A stretch of 47,508 nt of DNA from Paenibacillus chibensis. Its GTDB lineage: Bacteria; Bacillota; Bacilli; Paenibacillales; Paenibacillaceae. Of the stretch, positions 27,163 to 35,910 are shown one piece after another. The notes beneath the pieces were generated by a model. That model ran no database searches. It saw nothing but the letters and a program-made list of their open reading frames with translations, and was not told the origin of the DNA. Made by a program: the position numbers and the translations under genes. Every line of letters starts with the position of its first letter. Position 1 is the first letter of the stretch. The stretch lies in NCBI RefSeq assembly GCF_004001045.1, contig NZ_BIMK01000008.1:1-47508 (forward strand). The letters are read 5' to 3'.

Positions 27163-27662
27163 TTTCGCAATACCTCGTTTATTTTGGAATTTAGCGTATA
27201 CGAATGGGCGTGGCAGATAGCCACCGCCAGGGCATCCGCGACGTCATCGGGCTTCGGCACAGCCTGCAGTTTCAAATACATCCGTACCATTTCCTGAACC
27301 TGCTTCTTCTCGGCCTTGCCGTAACCGACAACGGCTTGCTTAACCTGCATCGGCGTATACTCGGCGATTGGCAGCCCGCGCTGGGTCGCTGCCAGAATTA
27401 ATACGCCGCGCGCCTGGCTGACCGACATCGCAGTCGTGACGTTCCGGTTAAAAAACAGCTTTTCAAAAGCGACGCTGTCCGGTTTATATTTATCGATCAG
27501 CTGCAGCATGGCTTCATACACATGCAGCAGCCGCTCTTCATCGGGGGTATGGGCTTCCGTCTGAATACAGCCGTATTGCACCGGAGTAACCTTGCTGCCC
27601 GCCTTGTCAATGAATCCGAAGCCGACGATCGCAATCCCCGGGTCAATTCCTAAAATTCGCAA
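27159..27662 (-). CDS. ruvC: Crossover junction endodeoxyribonuclease RuvC
   Basis: Homodimeric resolvase that cuts Holliday junctions, 167 residues from the chosen start. The four acidic active-site residues are visible: Asp 7 in ILGIDPG, Glu 67 in VAFEKLFF, Asp 140 and Asp 143 in KPDDVADAL. FNRNVTTAMSVSQARGV and YTPMQVKQAVVGYG are also conserved. The frame is open to 27752, but a TTG at 27662 with AAGGGAG eight bases upstream yields the canonical MRILGIDPG. It heads ruvC-ruvA-ruvB. B. subtilis lacks RuvC and uses RecU, so its presence is a lineage marker. Confidence 0.95.
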   Translation of the reverse strand: MRILGIDPGIAIVGFGFIDKAGSKVTPVQYGCIQTEAHTPDEERLLHVYEAMLQLIDKYKPDSVAFEKLFFNRNVTTAMSVSQARGVLILAATQRGLPIAEYTPMQVKQAVVGYGKAEKKQVQEMVRMYLKLQAVPKPDDVADALAVAICHAHSYTLNSKINEVLRK

Positions 27663-27804
27663 ATCCACTCTCTCCCTTGCCATAAAGCGAACATATGTAT
27701 TCGTTCTCTTCATTATAATGTAAAACTTCCTGTCAAGTCTATGACTGGGCATAAAAGAGTAGAAGCCCCGGTTGCTAGATTCCGATCCATGCCTTATCTA
27801 CGCC

Positions 27805-28698
27805 TTATTTTCCGGCAGGCTCAGCCGAGTTGAAGGTTTGGGTAAGTTCGCGGATAAAAGCGGTCATAAGGGCATTCATAAACTTCTGTTTGCGGTAGAC
27901 AACGCCGACCTTTTTCTGAGGAACGGGATTCACGATGGGAATGATTCGAATGTCGGAATGAAGCATCATGCTCAAATAGGATTTGGGGAGAATCGTGGAG
28001 CCCACATGCAGCTTGACCAGCTGCAGCATGGAATCCATGGTGGAGAGCTCCATGATCGGCTGAAGACGGATTCCCGCCTGCCGGCTGTAAACATCGATCA
28101 TCTGACGCACCAGAAACTTTTCCGGAAACAGAACCAATGGCTCCTCCGTAAGCTCCTCCAGCATGACCGACTCATGGCGGGCGAGCGGATGCGTACGGGC
28201 CACAGCCAGGCTCAGCTCCTCCGTATACAGCTCCATGCTGACCAGATGCTCATCATCCAGCGGCAAAAATACGACACCGAGATCCAGCTTGTTGTCCAGC
28301 AGACCGTTCTTGGTTTCTTCCGTAGCGAGCTCATGGACAGAAATTGAAATGCCCGGTATTTTTTGGTGAAAAGAAATCAAGGTTTCGGTCAGCAGATGGT
28401 TTCCTGAGCAGCCGATTCTCAATTTGCCGCGCGTCAGTCCTTTGAGCTCGTTGATCTCCGTCTGCGCCTGCTCCAGCTCATGAAAAATGTTTTGCGTATG
28501 ATCCTTTAACGTCTGGCCGGCTTCCGTCAGATAATTGCGCTTGCCGATGCGGCGAAACAGCGGCGTTCCGACTCTTTCTTCTAACAACCGTATTTGCTGG
28601 CTAAGTGTAGGCTGACTGATGCCGAGCTTCTCAGCAGCCTTCGTAAAATGAAGTTCCTCACAGACAGCCAGGAAATATTCAAGCAGGCGAAAGTCCAT
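27805..28698 (-). CDS. LysR-family transcriptional regulator
   Basis: 297-residue LysR-type regulator. The N-terminal winged HTH (MDFRLLEYFLAVCEELHF, AAEKLGISQPTLSQQIRLLEE, about 1-60) is followed by an effector-binding domain from about 90 (GKLRIGCSGNHLLTETL, ELYTEELSLAVARTHPLA). The resemblance is to CynR/CysL-type members, but the ligand is not known. ATG at 28698 has GGAGGA seven bases upstream and is preferred over the codons starting at 28716. It is divergent from the branched-chain aminotransferase gene, with a perfect palindrome and a well-placed promoter between them, so it very likely controls that gene and itself. Confidence 0.93.
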   Translation of the reverse strand: MDFRLLEYFLAVCEELHFTKAAEKLGISQPTLSQQIRLLEERVGTPLFRRIGKRNYLTEAGQTLKDHTQNIFHELEQAQTEINELKGLTRGKLRIGCSGNHLLTETLISFHQKIPGISISVHELATEETKNGLLDNKLDLGVVFLPLDDEHLVSMELYTEELSLAVARTHPLARHESVMLEELTEEPLVLFPEKFLVRQMIDVYSRQAGIRLQPIMELSTMDSMLQLVKLHVGSTILPKSYLSMMLHSDIRIIPIVNPVPQKKVGVVYRKQKFMNALMTAFIRELTQTFNSAEPAGK

Positions 28699-28714
28699 GG
28701 TCCGTTCCTCCATC

Positions 28715-28729
28715 ATAGTTGATAACTAT
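28715..28729. promoter_or_regulatory. LysR-type operator (T-N11-A palindrome)
   Basis: ATAGTT-GAT-AACTAT is a perfect inverted repeat with the T-N11-A pattern of LysR regulators. Its centre lies about 65 bases before the expected start of the downstream aminotransferase transcript, the standard recognition-site position. A partial copy (TTGATAAC, 28739-28746) sits near the -35, as expected for an activation half-site. Confidence 0.68.
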
Positions 28730-28751
28730 TATTTTAATTGATAACATTGAA

Positions 28752-28780
28752 TTGACCAATCATTTTTTGTTCACTATAGT
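28752..28780 (+). promoter_or_regulatory. Sigma-A promoter of the branched-chain aminotransferase gene
   Basis: TTGACC (28752-28757) and TATAGT (28775-28780) are spaced by 17 bases, each one mismatch from consensus. The expected start is near 28787, about 30 bases before the start codon. Confidence 0.68.
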
Positions 28781-28816
28781 AAACGTATTATATAAGTACG
28801 ATGGGAGCGCGTGATC

Positions 28817-29884
28817 ATGAGCGAGGAGATCAAAGTTCAGTTAACCACACAGCCGGGCGAGAAGCCTGACAGCACAAACCTGAGCTTCGGCAAGTTTTTT
28901 ACAGACCATATGTTCATTATGGATTATCACAAGGATAAAGGCTGGTATGACCCAAGAATCGTTCCTTACGCACCGATCGCCATGGACCCTGCCGCGATGG
29001 TATTCCACTATGGCCAGGCAGTCTTTGAAGGCATGAAAGCCTATTTGACGGAATCCGGAAAGGTGCTGCTGTTCAGACCTGACCAGAATATGAAGCGGCT
29101 TAACCGTTCCAACGAACGTCTCGGCATGCCGGAAATCGACGGGGAATTCGTCATCCATGCCATCAAGACATTGATCGAGGTGGACAAAAGCTGGATTCCG
29201 ACGGAAAAAGGCACTTCCCTCTATGTCCGTCCGTTCATCATTGCCACGGAGCCATGCCTTGGCGTGCGTTCTTCCTACACCTACCAGCTGATCGTGATTT
29301 TGTCCCCGGTCGGCGCCTATTACTCCAGCGGTCTTGAGCCCGTCAAAATCAATGTGGAAAGCTCCTATACCCGCGCGGTTCGCGGCGGCATTGGTTTCGC
29401 CAAGGCGGCCGGCAACTATGCAGCGAGCATTAAGGCCCAGGAAAACGCCAAAAAAGAAGGTTATTCCCAAGTTCTGTGGCTCGACGCGATCGAAAAAAAA
29501 TATATCGAAGAAGTCGGAAGCATGAATATTTTCTTCAAAATCGGCGGTACGGTCATCACCCCTGCCATTAACGGCAGCATCCTGGAAGGTGTAACCCGCA
29601 GTTCTGTCATCACCCTGCTTCAGGAATGGGGAGTCCCTGTTGAGGAGCGCAAGCTTTCCATCGAGGAAATCTATGAAGCCTATACGAACGGCAAGCTGGA
29701 AGAAGTATTTGGTACCGGTACGGCGGCGGTCATCTCTCCGGTAGGCGAGCTCCATTGGAACGAACACACGATGAAAATCAATGACGGCAAGATCGGCGAA
29801 GTGTCGCAAAAGCTCTACGATACCATCACAGGACTGCAATCCGGACATCTTCCGGATACCCGCAACTGGACGCTTACGTTTTAA
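28817..29884 (+). CDS. ilvE: Branched-chain amino acid aminotransferase
   Basis: PLP-dependent fold-type IV transaminase for valine, leucine and isoleucine, 355 residues, of the longer BCAT subgroup. The PLP lysine is in GGIGFAKAAGNYAAS (Lys 196 from the chosen ATG). LDAIEKKYIEEVGSMNIFF and GTGTAAVISPVG are typical. The frame opens with GTG at 28811, but the ATG at 28817 is better spaced from GGGAG. Not in an ilv operon here; it stands alone after a divergent LysR gene, which suggests a catabolic or balance role under that regulator. No T-box is present in the short leader. Confidence 0.95.
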   Translation: MSEEIKVQLTTQPGEKPDSTNLSFGKFFTDHMFIMDYHKDKGWYDPRIVPYAPIAMDPAAMVFHYGQAVFEGMKAYLTESGKVLLFRPDQNMKRLNRSNERLGMPEIDGEFVIHAIKTLIEVDKSWIPTEKGTSLYVRPFIIATEPCLGVRSSYTYQLIVILSPVGAYYSSGLEPVKINVESSYTRAVRGGIGFAKAAGNYAASIKAQENAKKEGYSQVLWLDAIEKKYIEEVGSMNIFFKIGGTVITPAINGSILEGVTRSSVITLLQEWGVPVEERKLSIEEIYEAYTNGKLEEVFGTGTAAVISPVGELHWNEHTMKINDGKIGEVSQKLYDTITGLQSGHLPDTRNWTLTF

Positions 29885-29912
29885 TAATCTAATCGATTGA
29901 TCCTGCATGCAA

Positions 29913-29954
29913 AAAAGAGGCTGTCCCGTCTGAAACACAGGGAACAGCCTCTTT
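29913..29954 (+). terminator. Terminator downstream of ilvE
   Basis: AAAAGAGGCTGT pairs with ACAGCCTCTTTT around a 16-base interior, followed by a T-rich run. The A run on the other side lets it also act on the minus strand, after the Gfo/Idh gene. Confidence 0.8.
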
Positions 29955-30019
29955 TCTTGTTATAGCAAGCCCAATTTTACATGGACACGTGCTACCTGCG
30001 TAACGCTTCCGGTAATGTT

Positions 30020-31096
30020 CTAATTTTGGGGCACGTACATATCGAAGTCTTTCACGACTTCGCCGGTACGCGCAGACTTGAATATATGTTCGATCAGGTT
30101 CAGCACGCGGCGCACCTCGCTGTTCTTAACGATCGGCTCCGCGCCCTTCTCCACTACATCGGCAAAATTGTCGTAAAAGCTGCTGGCATGCTCGAACGCC
30201 TTCGGCAGCGCTTCGGTCAGAGTCGCTTCTTCCGACGGCGGGGCCATCGTCTTGGTTAATCCGACACCGGCTTGAATCGGCTTCGGCTCGACTTTCCCAA
30301 CCTCGCGGTTTTGCATGACACAGCGTCCGGTCAGCGACCAGTCCTCGATCACGGCTGTACCTTCCGTTCCCTTGGCATACCAGCGCGGAAGAGTGATGAA
30401 ATTGGTAGTCCCCACTTCGATCATCGCAGTCACGCCGTTTTCGAATTCAAGGACCGCGTCAAATCCGTCATCCACCTCGTCTCCCAAAATAAAGCTCAGG
30501 CGACTCGTAACGCTCGTGATTTTGCTGTCAATCATAAATACGAATTGATCCAGCAAATGTACGCCCCAGTCCAGCAGCATGCCGCCGCCGAACGCCTCAA
30601 GATGACGCCAGTCCCCCGGGATGCCGTTGGCGCCATGAACCCGGGATTCGATGCGGAATAAGTCTCCGATCGTTCGCTTATCGTACATTTCCTTGATGAT
30701 GCGGAAGTCCTCGTCCCAGCGGCGGTTTTGGTGAACCATCAGAACAAGGCCTGTCTCTTCCGCCACCGCCGTCATCGCATCAAAGTCCTCAACATTCATC
30801 GTAACCGGCTTTTCGCAGATGACATGCTTGCCATGCTTCATCGCCGAAATCGCCAGTTCTTTATGGACATCATTCGGCGTGGCGATCAGTACAACGTCTA
30901 CTTCGGAATCGTTCAGTACGGCTTCATAGCTGTCGTACGCGGAATATCCGTCTTCTTGGGATGCTGCCCGGCGCGCTTCCAGCACATCATAGGTTCCTGT
31001 GACTTTCAGGCGTGAATTGTCCTTGATTAGCTTGGCATGGTAGCTTCCCATACCGCCATACCCTACGATGACTACCGAGTGTGTTTTTGTGCTCAT
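30020..31096 (-). CDS. Gfo/Idh/MocA-family NAD(P)-dependent oxidoreductase
   Basis: Soluble 358-residue oxidoreductase. The N-terminal Rossmann fold has VVIVGYGGMGSYHAKLI (about 8-24), and the characteristic CEKPVTMN lies near residue 95. RRWDEDFRIIKE and GDWRHLEAFGGGMLLDWGVHLLDQF in the C-terminal domain carry the usual catalytic Lys/Asp/His positions. Members act on sugars, inositols or related polyols; the substrate cannot be assigned. ATG at 31096 has GGGAG about eleven bases upstream. It stands alone between ilvE and bofC, with an inverted repeat about 130 bases upstream that may be its operator. Confidence 0.92.
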   Translation of the reverse strand: MSTKTHSVVIVGYGGMGSYHAKLIKDNSRLKVTGTYDVLEARRAASQEDGYSAYDSYEAVLNDSEVDVVLIATPNDVHKELAISAMKHGKHVICEKPVTMNVEDFDAMTAVAEETGLVLMVHQNRRWDEDFRIIKEMYDKRTIGDLFRIESRVHGANGIPGDWRHLEAFGGGMLLDWGVHLLDQFVFMIDSKITSVTSRLSFILGDEVDDGFDAVLEFENGVTAMIEVGTTNFITLPRWYAKGTEGTAVIEDWSLTGRCVMQNREVGKVEPKPIQAGVGLTKTMAPPSEEATLTEALPKAFEHASSFYDNFADVVEKGAEPIVKNSEVRRVLNLIEHIFKSARTGEVVKDFDMYVPQN

Positions 31097-31217
31097 GTGA
31101 TTCTCTACTCCCTCTCGCTAAGCGGCACCTGTTCCATCCGGCGCGAAATTCCTTCTTCTGCGAAGGACGGGCGCCGTCCCCAGATGTTGACTCCCTATGC
31201 AACCGGCCGCGCTTGTT

Positions 31218-31248
31218 ATTTTCATACGGCTCTATCGTATATGAAAAT
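31218..31248. promoter_or_regulatory. Inverted repeat, candidate operator
   Basis: ATTTTCATA (31218-31226) and TATGAAAAT (31240-31248) form a perfect 9-base inverted repeat with a 13-base spacer, so the half-sites are about two helical turns apart. It lies in the otherwise empty 31097-31432 gap, upstream of the Gfo/Idh gene. No regulator can be named. Confidence 0.35.
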
Positions 31249-31376
31249 CACGGTGTTGAAAATGAAGAATATGCCGAAAACATGAACAATCCGGTTATTT
31301 TTTCAAGCGAGTCATTCCTAGGCCATGCATATCCGGCAGTATACCGATTCCCGGCCGCAGCCCTTCTTCAATCCAT

Positions 31377-31417
31377 AAAAAAACGGCCTGCCCCGGTTCA
31401 ATCCCGGGATCAGGCCG
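31377..31417 (-). terminator. Terminator downstream of bofC
   Basis: On the minus strand CGGCCTG pairs with CAGGCCG and an inner CCCGG/CCGGG stem, followed by seven T. It lies about 16 bases after the bofC stop. Confidence 0.88.
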
Positions 31418-31432
31418 CAGCGCGCTTTCCTT

Positions 31433-32104
31433 CTATCCTTTGCGAGCATAGTCGCTGAATGTAGATAGCACGCTATTATACTCATCGATATCCTGGATCC
31501 GGATGCCGTCATACAAATGTCTCAGCGCATCATCGGGCAGGGTAGACTCCATGGAGCTGATGTCCAGCTGAAAAAACGTCTTAATGACTTTGTCCTGTTC
31601 CGGCGGGCCGTCAAACAATGACAGGTTCCCGTCCTTGTCCATACTCATGTAAGCCCGCTGCTTACAGGTAGGGGATAGATCCAGAATCGTTTCGTTCAGC
31701 ACTACTTTCCCTTGCCCTTCGAATTGTCCTTTCCAAGTCGGATGCTCGTTAAGCAGATTATAAATCTCATCGGTATTTAACCGGCCGAGCGCACGTTCCT
31801 CTTCCCCGCAGACGTAGCTGTGCCGCACGATGACCTCATTCACCTGCTTGATCTTGTTCAATTCCTTCCAGAAATTCGCGTCCTCTTTGGCATCCTCTTT
31901 GGCTTCTTCTACCTGCTGGTAATATTGAAGCGTCTCGACCGCAACCGGTGGCTTCGCGCTTAGCAGATGCTGGACCTTATCCGGCAAATACATGCTGACC
32001 CATACCACTGCGATGACCAGCGAAGACAACCCCAGGGTCAATGACCGCCGTTTCCACCGCCGCCACTGCTTTTGCAGCTTCTTTTTAATCCGAGTTGCAT
32101 TCAC
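31433..32104 (-). CDS. bofC: BofC family protein (intercompartmental signalling, sporulation)
   Basis: 223-residue protein with one N-terminal membrane segment or signal anchor (about 22-42) after a strongly basic stretch, then a charged linker and a domain from about 90. That domain (VIVRHSYVCGEEERALGRLN, WKGQFEGQGKVVL, DLSPTCKQRAYMSMDKDGNLSLFDGPP) matches the forespore protein BofC, which in B. subtilis delays SpoIVB protease and so restrains sigma-K activation. Two cysteines (in YVCGEE and SPTCKQ) could form a disulfide. AAGGGG precedes the ATG at about ten bases. It is separated from ruvC by about 3.8 kb of inserted genes, whereas in B. subtilis it is next to ruvA. Confidence 0.88.
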   Translation of the reverse strand: MNATRIKKKLQKQWRRWKRRSLTLGLSSLVIAVVWVSMYLPDKVQHLLSAKPPVAVETLQYYQQVEEAKEDAKEDANFWKELNKIKQVNEVIVRHSYVCGEEERALGRLNTDEIYNLLNEHPTWKGQFEGQGKVVLNETILDLSPTCKQRAYMSMDKDGNLSLFDGPPEQDKVIKTFFQLDISSMESTLPDDALRHLYDGIRIQDIDEYNSVLSTFSDYARKG

Positions 32105-32170
32105 AATAATCCCCTTCTATTCCCTGTCTTTTCTTTTATTGTGACCTCGGGATTACATATTTATACAGCA

Positions 32171-32202
32171 AAAAGTCCGCCGAAAAAATTCGGCGGACTT
32201 TG
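32171..32202 (-). terminator. Terminator downstream of tRNA-Pro
   Basis: AAAGTCCGCCGAA pairs with TTCGGCGGACTTT around a short T loop, with a T run immediately after it on the minus strand. Confidence 0.85.
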
Positions 32203-32204
32203 GA

Positions 32205-32278
32205 TCGGGATGACACGATTCGAACATGCGACCCCCTGGTCCCAAACCAGGTGCTCTACCAAGCTGAGCTACATCCCG
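32205..32278 (-). tRNA. tRNA-Pro (anticodon TGG)
   Basis: Minus-strand cloverleaf of 74 bases. The acceptor stem CGGGATG/CATCCCG, D arm TAGCTCAGCTTGGTAGAGC, anticodon stem-loop CCTGG-TTTGGGA-CCAGG with anticodon TGG, and T loop TTCGAAT are all clear. The 3' CCA is not encoded. It forms the left border of the hemicellulose island. Confidence 0.97.
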
Positions 32279-32420
32279 TTATGTATTGATGTTGTTTTGG
32301 CAAGACATCATGTACGCTTGCTTATGAATTATCGTCTCAACATTCCCTATTATATAAGAGTCATATATCCTGGTCAAATGTAAAATTTGACAATTAAAAA
32401 GCCCGCTTGAGCGCCAAAAA

Positions 32421-32447
32421 TCAAAGCCGGCCGTATTCCCCGCCGGC
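32421..32447 (-). terminator. Candidate terminator downstream of the GH2 gene
   Basis: On the minus strand GCCGGC (32447-32442) and GCCGGC (32431-32426) pair around a ten-base loop, followed by TTTGATTTTT. It would end the long hemicellulose transcript. Confidence 0.55.
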
Positions 32448-32460
32448 CCCGTATTCATCT

Positions 32461-35400
32461 TTATGCCTCAAAACGAAACCATCCGAAATTAAAGCATGAG
32501 CCTGGTAAAAAGATAAAGGTCACCTTTTGCGTCCCCATGACCCGTGTCAGTGGAAACACCCGTCCTTCATATCCATCCGAACGCATGAATTCGATGAGCT
32601 GCTGGCTCTCCTCACCATCCTGATTTTCCAGCCGGATATGAATCGTATTCTTATCTAATGGAGAATGACCGTAAATCGATAGCTTCGAGGCTCCTTCTTC
32701 CCCAAAATCCATCAGGTCAAATTCCAGCGATACGTTGTTGCCGATTCCTTCGACGCTATGATCCGTGATCGAAAATGCATCGCCGTAGATCCGGTCGGCG
32801 CCCGCCGCCAGGTTTCGCTCGAAGGCCCGGCTTTGGCGCTCGAATGAAAATCCCTTGATGTGCACCTTTTGATGTGCAACAAAGCAAATAGACGTGACCC
32901 CCTGAAGCCGCTTCGACAAGCGATAGGTTTCTTCCTGATACGTATTCCAGACGGAAGGCTTCTGATACGTAACGTCGGCCAGCAATTGGCTTTGCGCTTC
33001 GCCGGGCATCCCTTCCCAAATTTGCAGCGCATACACTTCGCTTGACAAGGCAAAGATCGGGATGGTGATCGTATCGGATCCGTAAGGATCAAAATCGATT
33101 TGATGGAATCCGACCTGCGTCTCACCATCTCTGCTGGTGGCCACTCCCCTCTCATTGCCGTTGCCCACCTCGCCTTTACTATAATCGTACAGGCCCGCCG
33201 ATATAAAACCGTAAGGATTGAGATATGCCGTCCCGATACCCGACACCTTGAATTCCAGCTGAGAGAGGATCTTCGTCCGGTCGGTGCCGTTTCTGCTGGA
33301 GCAGCGAAGCCGGAATTCCCCATCCCCGAGCGCCGTCACTTTGGCTTCCTGGCCGTCCGGGTCAACGATGGCAATATTCGATTCAATGCCGGCGCTATCC
33401 ACGACACTCCACTCGACGTCGGGATAAGAAGTATTGGCCGGATGCAATTGCACTCGGACCCGCATCTCCCTTCTTGTCTCATGGAAATGCTGCCCGCCAT
33501 CACTGATAATTTCCATCTTGCGAACCGGGATTTCGTCATGGGTTCCCATGATGCACGGCAGTGGCTGATTGCCTTCGGAAGCGGATACCCCTTCAATGCA
33601 GGCAGGGTCGACCGGCAAAGCCTCAAATTCCACCGTTTGCACCTCCATGCCCGGGGAGGAAATGCGTACCCGAATTTTCCCGGTCTCTAAGGTCGAGCCA
33701 ATAATCGCCATCGCCTTACCGCTGAACAATCTTCGGCTTACCCCCTTATAGGAATCGTAATCGGTACTGTCACCGTTATCCAAGCCCAACAGCCTTCCAG
33801 CCCCAGTGACCTCCACATGCACACGGTTATTGGCGTTCTCCACCGGTCGCCCTGCTTCGTCATCCATCCCGATTTCCAAAAAAATAAGATCCCGGCCGTC
33901 CGCTGCCAGCTGCTCCTTATCCGGAGTCAGCCGGATTCGCCGGGCATCGCCGAAGGATTCACGGCTGTCGGTAGCGATGACTTGGCCGTCTTCGTTATAA
34001 GCAATCGCCGTCAGCATTCCTTCCCTGTAAGGAATTTTCCACCAGCCTACCAGCTGCTTTCCCTGCGAGTGATCGATTTCGTGGACCCCAACCCGCTCCC
34101 CGTTCAGCTGCAGCTCGATCCGTGGCGCATTCGAGCAGACCCTCACATCGATCATCTGACCGCCGTTGAAGTCCCAATACGGAAACACATGCACCATCGG
34201 CCGGCTTTTGTAATCCGTCCATTCCGCTTGATAGATGTAGTAGGAGTCTTTCTGGAATGTCGCCGTATCGATTTGTCCGAAGTAGGAATTTTTCGTATGG
34301 TAAGGCGTTGGCTCGCCGATATAATCAAACCCTGTCCAAATAAATTGCCCGAGGGAAAATGACGCGTCCCTTTCCGATATCAAACAGGCTTCGGTCGATT
34401 TCGCCCCCCAGCTGGTCGGACTGTTGCCAAGGGCCGAGCACTGTTCGTCATCATCCGCAAGGATGGATTGTTCGAAAGGGAAATGATATACTCCCCGGCT
34501 CTGCACGATCGAAGAAGTCTCGCTGCCGTAAATGACCCAGTCCGGATGCTCCTCATGATGCTTGCGGTAATATTTTTCGGCGTAATTATATCCGGCCACC
34601 TTGACGATATCGGCGCATTTCTGGGCGTTCTCCCACGGCATGTAATTGGAGCCGATCGTAATCCGGGCATTTCCCTTCGGATCATACCTCTGCACATATT
34701 CCATGAGCATCCTTGTTGTATCCTGCCCCCGCTCGTCAGCATGGGTGTCATAGATCTCGTTCCCGATCGACCATAGCAGCAGGCTTGGATGATTCCGGTC
34801 ACGCATGACCCAGCTTCTCACATCGAACGCAGCCCAGTCTTTGAAGAATCTGGCGTAATCGAAGCTCGTTTTCGGGCGCTCCCACATATCAAAAGCCTCC
34901 GATACGATAAGAAAGCCCATCTCGTCAGCCAAGTCCATGAATTCCGATGAAGGCATGTTATGCGCCGTTCGAATCGCATTGACGCCCATTTCCTTCAGCA
35001 TGTGAAATCGTCTTCGTAACGCCGCCAAGTTGAAGGCTGCTCCAAGCGCCCCCAGATCATGATGCTCACAGACGCCGTTCAGCTTCATCTTGTTCCCGTT
35101 TATAAGCAAACCTTGCTCAGGATCAAGTTCAATATGCCGGAAGCCGACATGATGGCTGACGGTTTCGATCTCTTCGCCTGTCGCCGCCAGAAGGATCGTT
35201 GTGATCAGGCAGTAAAGATGCGGATGCTCCGTGCTCCACAGCATGGGGTGCTCCACTCTCAGCATTTGCCTGTTCACGCTGTGAGATTCACTTCCGGAAT
35301 CAGCCTGACAGCAAACGGCAGCAATCACTTCATTTTCGTACAGGAGCCTATGCGAAATGACCAATTCTTCATCCGAGCACAGCTCAGTATCGACTTCGAC

Positions 35401-35892
35401 CTGCCAGCCGTCGGTCGTTTGACGGGTTGAAATATACACACCGTCCGTAACGATATATTGCCTTCCCCTCGTTTTCAGCCAGACATTGCGGAAAATCCCC
35501 GCTCCGGAGTACCATCGGCTGTTCGGGCTCTGATACACAACCTTGACGGTGATTTCATTGTCCCCTTCTTGGAGTGCAGGGGTGATATCATGTTCAAACG
35601 AAGAGTAGCCATACTTGTGTTCGCCGATCGGCTGTCCGTTGATGTACACGGTTGAATCCATGTATACGCCGTCAAAGCTCAGGAGCATCTTTTTCTCTTC
35701 TTTGTCTTTCCGGGTGCAGCTGACATGCTTTCGGTACCATCCGATACTGTTCTCGTAGAGATGGAGCGCGTCGGCAATCAGCCAATCATGAGGTATATCG
35801 ACCGGAGCGAAAGCCAGATGAGTCCAATCCGTCTCGTTTAAGCTGCTTTTCGCAAATTCCCATCCGTCGTTAAAGAGTACTCTTCGATTCAT
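32461..35892 (-). CDS. Glycoside hydrolase family 2 enzyme, beta-galactosidase-like, large multidomain
   Basis: Intracellular GH2 enzyme of 1143 residues without signal peptide. An N-terminal jelly-roll (about 1-145: NDGWEFAKSS, VDIPHDW, VYINGQPIGEHKYGYSSF) and an Ig-like domain precede a TIM barrel (about 255-580). The acid/base is Glu 379 in WSIGNEIYDT and the nucleophile is Glu 458 in YGSETSS. C-terminal regions look like a DUF4982-type Ig domain (about 590-800), another Ig-like domain (about 820-915) and a carbohydrate-binding-like beta domain (about 990-1143). Such enzymes remove beta-galactosyl or related residues from hemicellulose fragments. It is the last gene of the island operon, 18 bases after the Nif3-like gene, with AGGAGGG before the ATG. 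Confidence 0.9.
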   Translation of the reverse strand: MNRRVLFNDGWEFAKSSLNETDWTHLAFAPVDIPHDWLIADALHLYENSIGWYRKHVSCTRKDKEEKKMLLSFDGVYMDSTVYINGQPIGEHKYGYSSFEHDITPALQEGDNEITVKVVYQSPNSRWYSGAGIFRNVWLKTRGRQYIVTDGVYISTRQTTDGWQVEVDTELCSDEELVISHRLLYENEVIAAVCCQADSGSESHSVNRQMLRVEHPMLWSTEHPHLYCLITTILLAATGEEIETVSHHVGFRHIELDPEQGLLINGNKMKLNGVCEHHDLGALGAAFNLAALRRRFHMLKEMGVNAIRTAHNMPSSEFMDLADEMGFLIVSEAFDMWERPKTSFDYARFFKDWAAFDVRSWVMRDRNHPSLLLWSIGNEIYDTHADERGQDTTRMLMEYVQRYDPKGNARITIGSNYMPWENAQKCADIVKVAGYNYAEKYYRKHHEEHPDWVIYGSETSSIVQSRGVYHFPFEQSILADDDEQCSALGNSPTSWGAKSTEACLISERDASFSLGQFIWTGFDYIGEPTPYHTKNSYFGQIDTATFQKDSYYIYQAEWTDYKSRPMVHVFPYWDFNGGQMIDVRVCSNAPRIELQLNGERVGVHEIDHSQGKQLVGWWKIPYREGMLTAIAYNEDGQVIATDSRESFGDARRIRLTPDKEQLAADGRDLIFLEIGMDDEAGRPVENANNRVHVEVTGAGRLLGLDNGDSTDYDSYKGVSRRLFSGKAMAIIGSTLETGKIRVRISSPGMEVQTVEFEALPVDPACIEGVSASEGNQPLPCIMGTHDEIPVRKMEIISDGGQHFHETRREMRVRVQLHPANTSYPDVEWSVVDSAGIESNIAIVDPDGQEAKVTALGDGEFRLRCSSRNGTDRTKILSQLEFKVSGIGTAYLNPYGFISAGLYDYSKGEVGNGNERGVATSRDGETQVGFHQIDFDPYGSDTITIPIFALSSEVYALQIWEGMPGEAQSQLLADVTYQKPSVWNTYQEETYRLSKRLQGVTSICFVAHQKVHIKGFSFERQSRAFERNLAAGADRIYGDAFSITDHSVEGIGNNVSLEFDLMDFGEEGASKLSIYGHSPLDKNTIHIRLENQDGEESQQLIEFMRSDGYEGRVFPLTRVMGTQKVTFIFLPGSCFNFGWFRFEA

Positions 35893-35910
35893 ATCCTGCA
35901 GTCCCTCCTC

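Noticed and set aside
28841..29938. Minus-strand frame of 365 codons opposite ilvE
   Set aside because: Shadow of the intact aminotransferase gene; no start signals or family features.
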